Shown: positions 52,618 through 61,073 of the stretch, one piece after another
Layout: each line of letters begins with the position of its first letter
Numbering within the stretch: position 1 is the first letter of the stretch
Source: an uncultured bacterium
GTDB taxonomy: Bacteria; Cyanobacteriota; Vampirovibrionia; Gastranaerophilales; Gastranaerophilaceae
NCBI GenBank assembly: GCA_900547155.1
Contig: URFH01000002.1
Coordinates: 1-64,000, forward strand
DNA: 64,000 nt
Direction: 5' to 3'
Made by a program: the position numbers and the translations under genes
The notes under the pieces: model-generated
What the model was told of the DNA's origin: nothing
The model's database searches: none
Seen by the model: only the letters and a program-made list of their open reading frames with translations

Positions 52618-52689
52618 GGGTGAGTGGCGCAGTGGTAGCGCAGTTGACTCTTAATCAATTGGTCGTGGGTTCGAATCCCACCTCACCCA
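52618..52689 (+). tRNA. tRNA-Lys (CTT)
   Basis: The cloverleaf has acceptor GGGTGAG/CTCACCC, D stem GCGC/GCGC, anticodon stem GTTGA/TCAAT and loop CTCTTAA with anticodon CTT. The T stem is GTGGG/CCCAC, fully paired. CCA is not encoded. Its D and T arms are nearly identical to those of tRNA-Met at 11053. Confidence 0.93.
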
Positions 52690-52699
52690 TTTTTAAGTG

Positions 52700-53509
52700 T
52701 TATTTATCTTTCCGGGATGTTTCCACCTCGTGCAAAACCTCATAAGGGTCAACCGAGTGGATTGTTGATTGCTCAAGTTTTGCCGGAGCAGCCTCTGTTG
52801 AGGGCAAAGGCGCCGAGGGTTGAGTCTGGTTTTTTATTTCAACCTCTTGAGCGGGAGGATTTTGTGTATTTTCGGCATTTACCGGCTCATCAGTCCGGTT
52901 TTCACTTTCGTTTTCGTTTTCTTCTTCCTCATCTTTGAGTTTAAACTTCAGCATGAACAGCTCGTCCTTTTTCAAAGTTATTTCTTTGCCCTCCTCAACG
53001 TAGGAAACGAAAGAATCCTTGTATATTTGCGTTGCACCTGATTTCAGGCGGTTGCCGTCAGGATTTTTAACAACGCCCTTTGCAAATGAAACCGCCTGCC
53101 CGAGGAAAGGAACTTTTAAAACCTGCCCGCCGACAAAAGTTGCAGCAGATAAGGTCATGCCGGCAGCGTCGAGCTCTTTATACGGGGCATATTTTCCCCA
53201 GAAGTTTGTATTGTCTTTAATTTCGACCATTTTGCCGTTATATGAGTAACTTGTCGGGCGAAATTTAAAAGTCGCGTTTCTTTTGCCCCTTGTTGGAGGT
53301 TTTACGTCAAAAATATCGCCTTTTATAATCGTTCCTTCCTCAAAAACCATTCCGTTATCGAGCTCTGTACGTACCAGAACCATAACTTTGAGTGTATCAG
53401 AGGGTTTTTCCGTTGTGAAATCCTGCATTGAGGAAACTTTCATAGAAAGCGCACATGCCGGCATGGCAGCAATTATCATTAAAGCCAAAGTCAGAATAAA
53501 TCTTTTCAT
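52700..53509 (-). CDS. Secreted hypothetical protein with low-complexity tail
   Basis: The protein has 269 residues from ATG 53509, where AGGAGA and the signal peptide (MKRFILTLALMIIAAMPACA) begin; a longer frame from 53527 adds six residues without a ribosome site. The mature protein has a beta-rich part (VMVLVRTELDNGMVFEEGTI) and a conserved-looking KPPTRGKRNATFKFRPTSYS. After about residue 200 it becomes Glu/Asn/Pro/Gln-rich and probably unstructured. It may be a periplasmic or outer-membrane-associated protein. No family is recognised. It converges on tRNA-Lys. Confidence 0.65.
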   Translation of the reverse strand: MKRFILTLALMIIAAMPACALSMKVSSMQDFTTEKPSDTLKVMVLVRTELDNGMVFEEGTIIKGDIFDVKPPTRGKRNATFKFRPTSYSYNGKMVEIKDNTNFWGKYAPYKELDAAGMTLSAATFVGGQVLKVPFLGQAVSFAKGVVKNPDGNRLKSGATQIYKDSFVSYVEEGKEITLKKDELFMLKFKLKDEEEENENESENRTDEPVNAENTQNPPAQEVEIKNQTQPSAPLPSTEAAPAKLEQSTIHSVDPYEVLHEVETSRKDK

Positions 53510-53594
53510 ACATTCTCCTGATATCAAGTAATTTCAATCATAGTCTTATTATACATATTTTTTCGCTGCGCTCAAATATTTATCAAAAAAAGTG

Positions 53595-53623
53595 TTGAAA
53601 AAAATTTTTTAGCAAATTATAAT
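53595..53623 (+). promoter_or_regulatory. Promoter of tRNA-Asp
   Basis: TTGAAA and TATAAT are separated by exactly 17 bases, 27 bases upstream of the tRNA. This is the closest to consensus of the promoters listed here. Confidence 0.8.
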
Positions 53624-53650
53624 CAATATACACAATTAAATAAGGCGATT

Positions 53651-53728
53651 GGGATCGTAGCTCAGTTTGGTTAGAGTGTCTGCCTGTCACGCAGAAGGTC
53701 GCGAGTTCGAGCCTCGTCGGTCCCGCCA
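53651..53728 (+). tRNA. tRNA-Asp (GTC)
   Basis: The cloverleaf has acceptor GGGATCG/CGGTCCC, anticodon stem TCTGC/GCAGA, loop CTGTCAC with anticodon GTC, and T loop TTCGAGC. CCA is encoded, unlike the other two tRNAs here. It marks the left side of the mobile island. Confidence 0.96.
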
Positions 53729-53733
53729 TTTTA

Positions 53734-53757
53734 AAGAAGCCATAAGGCTTCTTTTTT
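53734..53757 (+). terminator. Terminator of tRNA-Asp
   Basis: AAGAAGCC and GGCTTCTT arms close on ATAA and are followed by T residues. Confidence 0.88.
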
Positions 53758-53908
53758 GTAGGCTTAAAAAACAGATTTTACATTTTTAGGAAGCATATAT
53801 GCTTTTTATAGTATATCAGGACAATTGGGATGGGTGTTTTTCGAAAGAAACTCCGAAATGTTAGGAATTTAAGGCTAGTTTATAGTGTTGAGATTTGATG
53901 GTCTTTTC

Positions 53909-54024
53909 TTGCACTTTTGTCTCAATTTTTGCACTAATTTTCATTGATATTCTGTCATATTAAATTTATTTTTGCCTTTATCCTGCTTGGAGTTTGAATT
54001 TTAGCCCTAAAACTTTTAGTGCAA
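53909..54024. other. Possible transposase end-binding sites
   Basis: TTGCACTTTTGTCTCAATTT is followed at 53929 by a second TTGCACTAA, and the inverted copy TTAGTGCAA is at 54016-54024. Such short repeats ahead of a Mu-type transposase are what end-binding sites look like. I found no matching set at the other side, so the element's limits remain undefined. The rest of 53758-54118 holds no gene. Confidence 0.35.
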
Positions 54025-54118
54025 GATTTGTCCGGTTTGAATTGTCTTTCAGTTTGATATGTGTAGAAATGTCTCTAGGATTGAGATTTAGGACTTGATT
54101 TATCCCGAAAGGTGAGCA

Positions 54119-55873
54119 ATGAATGTGTATGCAAAGGAAATACACATGGCAGAATTCACATCTGAAAAATCAAAACAAATTGCACTCGCAAGATTAGATT
54201 TAATCCACAAATGGCTTGAGTTTAGGAAGAAATCAACAAATAAACTTCAATCCGATTACGATTTTGTTAAATTGCACAATACTTCAAATGCTCACTTATA
54301 TAAAATTCTAGGCAAAATATCCCGAGGAAGTTTGCATCGTTGGCTTTCAATGCTAAACGGAATCGAAGATTATACAAAGCTTTTACCACAATATAAATAT
54401 AGTAGTGTTAATGATTACAGAACCATACTTAATGATGAAGAAATCAAAATATTTATGGGTTTACTTCTTCATCCCAACAGGCTTTGTATCGGCAAAGCAA
54501 TCGCACTTACAAAATACAAGCTCAAAGAGCAAGGTCAAAGTTTCATCCCTGCAGATATTACTTTTAGAAGATATGCAAAGTGGTTTAAAGACAATAATTA
54601 CGACAAATGGGTGTTAGCTCGAGACGGTGAAAAAGCACTGTCAGACAAAGTCGAACCGTATATCAAAAGAGATGCAAGCCTGCTTGATGTCGGGGATATT
54701 TTAGTCGCAGACGGTCATAAACTTGCATTTAAAGTGATTAACCCGTTTACGGGCAAGCCTTGTCGAGCAACCTTAGTCGGATTTTTGGACTGGAAATCAA
54801 CCGCACTTGTAGGCTATGAAATCATGCTTGAAGAAAACACCCAATGTGTTGCAAGTGCTTTAAGAAACGCAATAATAAACCTCGATATGATACCGAAAAT
54901 TGTCTATCAAGATAACGGCAGAGCCTTTAGAGCAAAGTATTTTACCGATGATAAAGGGTTTACCGAACTAGGTTTTCAGGGATTGTATTCAAAACTCGGG
55001 ATTGAAACGGTATTTGCAAGACCATATAATGCAAGGTCAAAGGTTATTGAGAGGTTCTTCAAAGAATTTCAAGAAGGATTTGAAAAACTAATGCCAAGTT
55101 ATGTCGGCTCATCAATTATCAACAAACCTGCATACTTGAAACGAAACGAAAAATTCCACTCCAACCTGCATAATGATTACATTCCAACTATAGAAGAAAC
55201 AATCAAAATGATTGATATGTGGCTGAAGTTTAAGAATTCTCAGCCCTGCACAAATGCACCGAATATGACAATCACAGAGGTTTTAGAAAATCGAAAGAAA
55301 CAAAATATTGATAAAAGCCTACTTGACGATTTGATGCTGGCAACTGAAGTCAAAACAATTCAGCGAAATGGTGTAAGGTTCTTAAATTGTGACTATTTTG
55401 ACGAAAGATTATACGGGTTAAGAGGAAAAGTTTTAGTAAAATACAACCTGTTTGATTTGACAAGTGTAAAAGTTTTTACCCCAAAAGGTGAATACTTATG
55501 CACCGCAGATCGAGTAACCGAAACCCATCCGATGGCTAAGATTTTAGGAACGGTTGAGGATCTAGAGGATTACAAACAAAAAATTCAAAAACAACAAAAA
55601 CTGAAACGGAAAACGATAAACTCGGTTAAAAAATTATTGATGAATGATGAAATGAAGTTTTTAGAATGTCATTCTGAATTTATTTCAGAATCTGCCCTGC
55701 AAGAGCCTCTGAATCAAGTTCAGGATATCAAATTCAAACCGCATTCAAATAGCCTTCAAACCCTGTTCAAAAACAATTCAGAAAAATATGAATATTTGAT
55801 AAAAAATGACCCTAATAATCCTTGGATAAGTGAATTTAAAAAGACAAAGGAGTATGAATTGCTTTATGCGTAA
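54119..55873 (+). CDS. Mu-type DDE transposase / integrase
   Basis: The protein has 584 residues. An N-terminal helical DNA-binding part (SRGSLHRWLSMLNG) is followed by an rve/Mu catalytic core with DDE residues: Asp in ILVADGHKLAF (about 199), Asp in IVYQDNGRAF (about 265) and Glu in ARSKVIERFFKEF (about 311). A Mu-C-like beta domain follows (GLRGKVLVKYNLFDLTSVKV). AAAGGTGAGC precedes ATG 54119; ATG 54146 is an alternative with AAAGGA. Near the C-terminus (about residues 517-536) the protein contains the translated palindromic repeat CHSEFISES, inserted in frame. It should cut and join element ends together with the ATPase downstream. Confidence 0.88.
   Translation: MNVYAKEIHMAEFTSEKSKQIALARLDLIHKWLEFRKKSTNKLQSDYDFVKLHNTSNAHLYKILGKISRGSLHRWLSMLNGIEDYTKLLPQYKYSSVNDYRTILNDEEIKIFMGLLLHPNRLCIGKAIALTKYKLKEQGQSFIPADITFRRYAKWFKDNNYDKWVLARDGEKALSDKVEPYIKRDASLLDVGDILVADGHKLAFKVINPFTGKPCRATLVGFLDWKSTALVGYEIMLEENTQCVASALRNAIINLDMIPKIVYQDNGRAFRAKYFTDDKGFTELGFQGLYSKLGIETVFARPYNARSKVIERFFKEFQEGFEKLMPSYVGSSIINKPAYLKRNEKFHSNLHNDYIPTIEETIKMIDMWLKFKNSQPCTNAPNMTITEVLENRKKQNIDKSLLDDLMLATEVKTIQRNGVRFLNCDYFDERLYGLRGKVLVKYNLFDLTSVKVFTPKGEYLCTADRVTETHPMAKILGTVEDLEDYKQKIQKQQKLKRKTINSVKKLLMNDEMKFLECHSEFISESALQEPLNQVQDIKFKPHSNSLQTLFKNNSEKYEYLIKNDPNNPWISEFKKTKEYELLYA
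55667..55727 (+). repeat. Palindromic repeat inside the transposase reading frame
   Basis: GTCATTCTGAATTTATTTCA and GAATCAAGTTCAGGA are the two half-palindromes of the family at 13-172 and 4261-4344. Here the repeat keeps the reading frame open and adds about 20 residues to the transposase tail, as Rickettsia palindromic elements do. Confidence 0.75.
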
Positions 55874-56546
55874 AATCTTTGTGAAAACAAATAACGTCAG
55901 AAACTTTATCGGGCTTGTAGAAAATTTGCAAAACAAACCCAAAAACATTCCTAAAATGGGACTTGTATATGGCGAACCGGGGCTTGGAAAATCACAAACG
56001 GCGTTGTGGCTCGCCTGCAAGTATGACGGAATTTACATTCGAGCTTCAAACCTTATGACAAGCAGGTGGCTTGTCGAAGAAATCGTTAGGGAAATGGACG
56101 AACCCCCACGATATTTGACTTCGGATAATTTCAATGTCGTGATTAGCAAACTGAGCCAAAAGCCCAAAATTATTTTTGTAGACGAAATCGACTACCTGAT
56201 GAATAATTACAAAAGTGTCGAGACCCTAAGAGATATCCATGACAAAACCGATTGTCCGATAGTCTTTGTCGGTATGGGCTTGGCTCACAGAAAACTTGAA
56301 CGCTACAAGCACCTGTATGACAGATTTAGCGAGATTGTAAAATTCGAAACCTTTGGGGTAGAAGATTTAAGCCAAATTTTTAGTCAACTATCTGAAATAC
56401 CGTTTACTCCTAATTCAATTGAGTACATTCACAAAAAATACAACAGGTTCAGGCAAATAGTTCAGCTTATAAATCAAATGGAAATATTTGCCAAAGATAA
56501 TAATTTAACCGAGATTAATTTGGAGGTAATTCAACATATATTATGA
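55866..56546 (+). CDS. MuB-like AAA ATPase (transposition regulator)
   Basis: The protein has 226 residues from ATG 55866; ATG 55854 is equally possible. Walker A is GEPGLGKS (36-43) and Walker B is IIFVDEIDYL (102-111). Sensor-like PIVFVGMGLAHRKL and an Arg-rich helix (DRFSEIVKFETF) follow. This is the layout of MuB/TniB/IstB-type ATPases that deliver target DNA to the transposase. It overlaps the transposase stop by eight bases and the next gene by four. Confidence 0.87.
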   Translation: MRKIFVKTNNVRNFIGLVENLQNKPKNIPKMGLVYGEPGLGKSQTALWLACKYDGIYIRASNLMTSRWLVEEIVREMDEPPRYLTSDNFNVVISKLSQKPKIIFVDEIDYLMNNYKSVETLRDIHDKTDCPIVFVGMGLAHRKLERYKHLYDRFSEIVKFETFGVEDLSQIFSQLSEIPFTPNSIEYIHKKYNRFRQIVQLINQMEIFAKDNNLTEINLEVIQHIL

Positions 56547-57097
56547 ATATTGAGAAATTAGCAAAAAGATTAAAAGAATTTACTCTCGATGAAATCGAAA
56601 TGATAGCAGAGTGTGATTGTAAAACAGAACTTGAACACCTTTTGAACAATAATAAAATACTTTTTGACAAAGAAATTTATAAGTATATTGAAGAAAGAAA
56701 AAATATTGATTACACAATTATTACTGCCAATATTTTTAACAATCAGTCATTAGATTTTGGATCAGCTGTTAAATATTTTTTAGAAAATTATGCAAAACAA
56801 AATTGTACAAAAAGAACATACGAAACTTATAAATCAATATTTAGGGTAAATATTTTACCATTCTTCAGAGGAAAAATCATACAAGATATCACTATTGAAG
56901 ATATAGAAGAATTTTATAAAACTTGTAAAACAAGGAATTTAGGAGTTCGTAGGTTAAAAAACACACTTACGCAATTAAATCAACTTTTAAAATATTGCAG
57001 GAATTTAGGTTTAGCCTCAAATTGCTGCTATTTTCAAGTACGACGCTTAACTGATAAAAATAAATTTAGTTTAGACAGAATAATTTTTGAGGAATAA
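56543..57097 (+). CDS. Tyrosine-recombinase core-binding domain protein, catalytic half absent
   Basis: The protein has 184 residues. Residues about 70-175 (FGSAVKYFLENYAKQNCTKR ... PFFRGKIIQDITIEDIEEFY) match the SAM-like N-terminal core-binding domain of phage integrases. The sequence stops where the catalytic domain would begin, with no R-K-H-R-H-Y residues. The N-terminal 65 residues are charged and unassigned. It overlaps the ATPase gene by four bases (ATGA). It could bind DNA only, or pair with the catalytic-only recombinase at 61074. Confidence 0.65.
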   Translation: MNIEKLAKRLKEFTLDEIEMIAECDCKTELEHLLNNNKILFDKEIYKYIEERKNIDYTIITANIFNNQSLDFGSAVKYFLENYAKQNCTKRTYETYKSIFRVNILPFFRGKIIQDITIEDIEEFYKTCKTRNLGVRRLKNTLTQLNQLLKYCRNLGLASNCCYFQVRRLTDKNKFSLDRIIFEE

Positions 57098-57099
57098 AA

Positions 57100-57519
57100 A
57101 TGACCAAAATGAAATATTATTACAAACAAGCTGAAAAGATGTATATTTATGACAAAATCCAACTTGAAGAAATTGGAGCAAAATTAAACATATCTCGCAG
57201 AACTTTGTTTTACTGGAGAAAGAAATACGAATGGGAGAGAAAAAGATTTGAAGCTGAGCGTAATCAGGAAATTTTTAGTAACGAGCTTTTTGTCTTTGCA
57301 AGAAAACTGATGCAAAAGATTTCTGCTGACATTGACAACGATAGACAAACTCCACAGTCTGAAATTTATTCCCTAATGAATATTTTGAAAAATTTAACCC
57401 CAATAAAGCAAAATAAAATTGCAAAACAAAAAGTTAATCCTTTAACACCAACAAAGCAATTAACTCCTAAAACTATTGGGCAAATTGAAAGAGATATTCT
57501 TGGTATTAATCTTAATTAA
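57100..57519 (+). CDS. HTH protein of the Mu-type small-terminase family
   Basis: The protein has 139 residues. An N-terminal helix-turn-helix (IQLEEIGAKLNISRRTLFYW) is followed by a basic helix (RKKYEWERKRFEAERN), as in DUF1804-like proteins that sit near Mu-type terminases or transposases. The tail is Lys/Pro/Thr-rich. Two bases separate it from the preceding gene. Its end overlaps the convergent 1110-residue gene by eight bases. DNA binding is likely; a packaging role is doubtful without other phage genes. Confidence 0.6.
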   Translation: MTKMKYYYKQAEKMYIYDKIQLEEIGAKLNISRRTLFYWRKKYEWERKRFEAERNQEIFSNELFVFARKLMQKISADIDNDRQTPQSEIYSLMNILKNLTPIKQNKIAKQKVNPLTPTKQLTPKTIGQIERDILGINLN

Positions 57520-60500
57520 AAAGCTGTGGCCCTTTATATTTCGCATATAAAGACATTACATCAGCATCAAATTTCTGCCCAGATACTAACCCAGAAAATA
57601 CTTCCGCAACAAATTCCATGGGGAGTTGTTGAGCATAGCGAGAAACTTTAGAACAGGTATTCTGGATTTCTGGATTGTTTTGATGTTCTTCTATGACTTT
57701 TTTAGATCTTAAAAACACTTCATCTTCTTTTGAGAGTTTATGATTTAAATGTCCTAATTCATGAATATATAATTGGTCTATATCTCTTATTAAAACAGTA
57801 TTTTCTGGAATTCCTGTTATGGAAGCAATTTCTTTTAAATAAGCAATTTGCTCACCTTTATTCATTGCATTTACTTCTTGTCTTGTTTTAAATAAACCTT
57901 GCTTTTTAAGTACAGTTTGATTAGAACCTGTTTTCATTATTTTTTCTATTGTAACAATTGGGTGTCTGCGGATTTGACTTTGTAGATCAACAAAATAACC
58001 AATATAGCAAGTATAAAGTTCTAATTTATCTGCGAAATTATTTTTATCACTAGATGCATTTAGTTTTTTTTCAAGTTCCAATGTTGTATCATTTTTTAAG
58101 AAATCAGGAATACGAATTTTACCGTCAATATCTATGTTGAGCATACCTATGCCTTTTAAATCTTGAACGATATTTTTAATATTAGAATCAATATTATCTA
58201 AAAAACATCTGTTTATTGAAATACTTGGTGTTGTTGCATCTTTACATGCGATGCCGCCAGAATGCTGAGGAATCTTTCGGAAAATAATATCTTCTGGCAA
58301 ATCAGCTTTTCCATCAGTTGCAATTAAAACTTTATGCATTGCCCGCTTGAAATTTTCGTACAATTTAACTTCTCTAGTGTCTAAACCTCCATTTTTAGAA
58401 AAATTAACTTTGCTTAATCTTTGTAGATAATCATTAGACTTTGGTGAGTATTCCATTTTGATATCAAATTTTTTGTTGTATTCTCGTGAAAATTCACTGT
58501 ATTTTCTAAAATATTCTTGTTGTAATGCGTGTTTTTCTTCACCCGCAGGCATTTTTTTAATCTCATCACGTATTGCTACAAAATCTTCTCTTGTGCTTGC
58601 TCTAGATAATTTTAAATTTATATCATCAATTCCACCGACAGCTCTTCTATATTCTTCGACAACTATATCGCCACGTCTCATTGCTTCTGCTTCTACTGCT
58701 TGTTCTTTGTATTTGCGATATCGTTGGCTTGTAACATCAACTTTCCCTGTCTTAGGATCAGCAGGTTCAATATAATTTTGCCAACTATCAGCATATTCTT
58801 TAGCCTGTTTTCTTGATAATTCGGTTACAGGGGCATCTTCATATTTGTTTAAAACATATAATAAATTATCAGTACCAACTTCGGTTGAACTTAATTGCTC
58901 AAGTAGAGCATTATACATTGGATGGTCTTCATCAAGATTTCTAATTACTTCTTTCCATTGTAAGAAATGGTCAAGCTCGTGTGCTATCGCACCAAAGAGT
59001 TCAGCCTTATCCCCATTTTGCCAATTACGATTTATAAAAACAGTATTTGATTCTAAATCATAATAATTATCATTGCCAATTACCAATTTAATTGATGAAT
59101 CCTCTAGTCCCATTTCTTCTTTTAAGATTTGAAATCCATTTTCTAAAAATTTGTCAGTATCTTTAATTTTATTTAACTCTGCAATATCACCTGCCCTATT
59201 TCTTACAATATTTCTGAATCCTTCATCAGTTTCTGTAAATGGTGTTATATCAGAAGCAAGTATACCTTTTGGAATATGAATTTCAGCATCAGGAGTATTA
59301 ACAGATTCTTCTGCTGCTTTATCGTTTATTTTTACAACAGTTTCATCATCATTTACCTGAACTTTATTTCCATTAGCATCTATATCAACATTGTCTTTGC
59401 CAAAAGCTTTCTGTGCACCTTTACCAACCGCTTTCATACCACCGCCAATAATCGGTGACATAATTGCACCGCCTACGAAACCTTCAACGGCAGAATTACC
59501 GATATCTTCTAAGCTGCCTCCGTCATAGGCAGTTCTGAAAGCATTATCAACTGCTCCGCCGACTGCCCCATCAGTTGCAGTTTCTGCAGCAAAGGCAAGT
59601 CCTCGTTTTGCTGCATTTCCTCCAACATATTCATATCCCGTTGGATTTGTAAGCATTGTTTTAACTGTTTGTTTCACGCCGCCTTTTGCTGCTTCTTGTG
59701 CAACCTCTTTTCCGACCTGTTTAACAGCTTGCACTCCGAGTTTTGTTGCAACCGTCTTACCAGCAGCACCGCCTAAACCACCTGTTATCGGGGCTATCAT
59801 ACCCGAAAACACACCTGTTGCGGCATCGTGTTTTGCATCTTGGAGTGTATATTCTCTTCCTCCGGTGGCAGCGTCCGTCGCTTTAAGACCTGTTTTAATT
59901 ACAGCTCCGCTTGCACCCGCAGCAACTACACCGACAGCAATACTTGCTCCGCCCGTAAATGGAGCCGCTGCTACGGCAGCGGTATAAATTCCAACGGCTG
60001 CAATACCCGATACAATATCCGCCGTTATATCCACTGCCATTTCCTGACCTTCATTGTAGCCTTGCAATGCTATTTCTGATTTTAGTTTGATTTCACCCTT
60101 AATAAATTTTTCAAGATTTTCGGGGGTATAATCAACCCCCGTCAATTCTTTAAATATCTCCGGACGTTTTTGTTCATTGCTGTTAAATTGCTGCAGCAGT
60201 TTCTTTTCTGTTTCTTGTTGTTCTCTTACCTTATCAGAGCTGTCTCCAATCCCTGTTAAGTTTTTAAACCCGCTCCAGGCAGTGCCGATAAAACCATTGC
60301 TGTCTTCTGATTTTTCTAAATCAACGGTTACTTTATTAATACGGTTTTCCAGTGTTTTATTAAGGTTATATGTTTTACCGTCTGTACCTTTAATATTGAC
60401 ATCAGTATTTTCTACACGCTTAAAGTAGCTTCCTTTTAGTTCCGTGCCGTCTGCAGCATAATATTTTGTTTTTCCAGCTTTAGTTACGGAATATCGACCG

Positions 60501-60844
60501 GATGGTCTTACGTCAATTTTACCTTCCTGTTTTTCAAAATACTCTCTCTTAAGTTCCACACCATCTGCGGCATAATATTTTGCTGTACCATCTTTGATGA
60601 CAATTTTCCTGCCGGATTTAAGGTTTATTGTTCTAGATTTTGTTTGTTTCTGAACTGTTAAACCTTGATTATCTACATTGCTTTGAGAATTTGAATAAAT
60701 CGAAACCTTTTGTGCTTCTGAAAGTGTAACCTCGCCATTTTCAACCATAACGGACAAAATCTGCTTATCTGATAAGCCATTTAGTTTCGGATTAGCCTGT
60801 CTATACTGCTGAATTTTTTGTTCTATACTTAATCTTTCTGACAT
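57512..60844 (-). CDS. Giant protein with two zinc-metallopeptidase (HExxH) motifs
   Basis: The protein has 1110 residues. The N-terminus (1-48, SIEQKIQQYRQANPKLNGLS ...) is a compact helical leader. Two repeats KYYAADGVELKREYF and KYYAADGTELKGSYF lie at about 87-140. A hydrophobic Gly/Ala region spans about 270-470 (SGIAAVGIYTAAVAAAPFTG and similar). Then two zincin motifs appear: IAHELDHFLQ near residue 620, with EAEAMRRGD downstream as a candidate third ligand, and YIHELGHLNHKL near residue 1027, with EFVAEVFSGL near the end. The layout (delivery leader, membrane-inserting middle, peptidase ends) resembles secreted toxins or effectors. It is probably cargo of the island. Confidence 0.75.
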   Translation of the reverse strand: MSERLSIEQKIQQYRQANPKLNGLSDKQILSVMVENGEVTLSEAQKVSIYSNSQSNVDNQGLTVQKQTKSRTINLKSGRKIVIKDGTAKYYAADGVELKREYFEKQEGKIDVRPSGRYSVTKAGKTKYYAADGTELKGSYFKRVENTDVNIKGTDGKTYNLNKTLENRINKVTVDLEKSEDSNGFIGTAWSGFKNLTGIGDSSDKVREQQETEKKLLQQFNSNEQKRPEIFKELTGVDYTPENLEKFIKGEIKLKSEIALQGYNEGQEMAVDITADIVSGIAAVGIYTAAVAAAPFTGGASIAVGVVAAGASGAVIKTGLKATDAATGGREYTLQDAKHDAATGVFSGMIAPITGGLGGAAGKTVATKLGVQAVKQVGKEVAQEAAKGGVKQTVKTMLTNPTGYEYVGGNAAKRGLAFAAETATDGAVGGAVDNAFRTAYDGGSLEDIGNSAVEGFVGGAIMSPIIGGGMKAVGKGAQKAFGKDNVDIDANGNKVQVNDDETVVKINDKAAEESVNTPDAEIHIPKGILASDITPFTETDEGFRNIVRNRAGDIAELNKIKDTDKFLENGFQILKEEMGLEDSSIKLVIGNDNYYDLESNTVFINRNWQNGDKAELFGAIAHELDHFLQWKEVIRNLDEDHPMYNALLEQLSSTEVGTDNLLYVLNKYEDAPVTELSRKQAKEYADSWQNYIEPADPKTGKVDVTSQRYRKYKEQAVEAEAMRRGDIVVEEYRRAVGGIDDINLKLSRASTREDFVAIRDEIKKMPAGEEKHALQQEYFRKYSEFSREYNKKFDIKMEYSPKSNDYLQRLSKVNFSKNGGLDTREVKLYENFKRAMHKVLIATDGKADLPEDIIFRKIPQHSGGIACKDATTPSISINRCFLDNIDSNIKNIVQDLKGIGMLNIDIDGKIRIPDFLKNDTTLELEKKLNASSDKNNFADKLELYTCYIGYFVDLQSQIRRHPIVTIEKIMKTGSNQTVLKKQGLFKTRQEVNAMNKGEQIAYLKEIASITGIPENTVLIRDIDQLYIHELGHLNHKLSKEDEVFLRSKKVIEEHQNNPEIQNTCSKVSRYAQQLPMEFVAEVFSGLVSGQKFDADVMSLYAKYKGPQLFN

Positions 60845-60864
60845 CGCACACCTTTTAATCTTGA

Positions 60865-60892
60865 ATGTAACAAAATGACAATTTTGTTACAT
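60865..60892. promoter_or_regulatory. Operator-like inverted repeat upstream of the 1110-residue gene
   Basis: Perfect 12-base arms ATGTAACAAAAT and ATTTTGTTACAT are separated by GACA, 21 bases upstream of the start. A second, shorter pair ACATG/CATGT follows at 60890-60906. There is no T tract. It is a candidate repressor site or leader hairpin. Nothing else is seen in 60845-61073. Confidence 0.5.
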
Positions 60893-61073
60893 GTGCTACG
60901 CATGTAGATATTTGGTCGGCAGACATTTGCAAAATTACTTTACCTGTTTTCACATTTATTGTCTGCCTCAAATTTTACCTACTAGTTTAGACACATAATG
61001 TATATCGGCATTTTTCTGGAAAACTTTAAGATTTTAGAGATAATTTTTACAATTTGACTTAAATTGTTACAAT

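Larger units (their letters stand above)
54119..57519 (+). mobile_element. Mu-like transposition module
   Basis: Four same-strand genes overlap or nearly abut: DDE transposase, MuB-like ATPase, core-binding-domain protein and a Mu-type small-terminase-like HTH protein. No capsid, tail or lysis genes follow, so it is either a degraded Mu-like prophage or a compact transposon. The boundaries are not resolved. Confidence 0.65.

Noticed and set aside
52407-52658. An 83-residue minus-strand frame with internal repetition
   Set aside because: The repetition is the tandem tRNA-leader repeat on the DNA level; there is no ribosome site, and the frame runs into tRNA-Lys.
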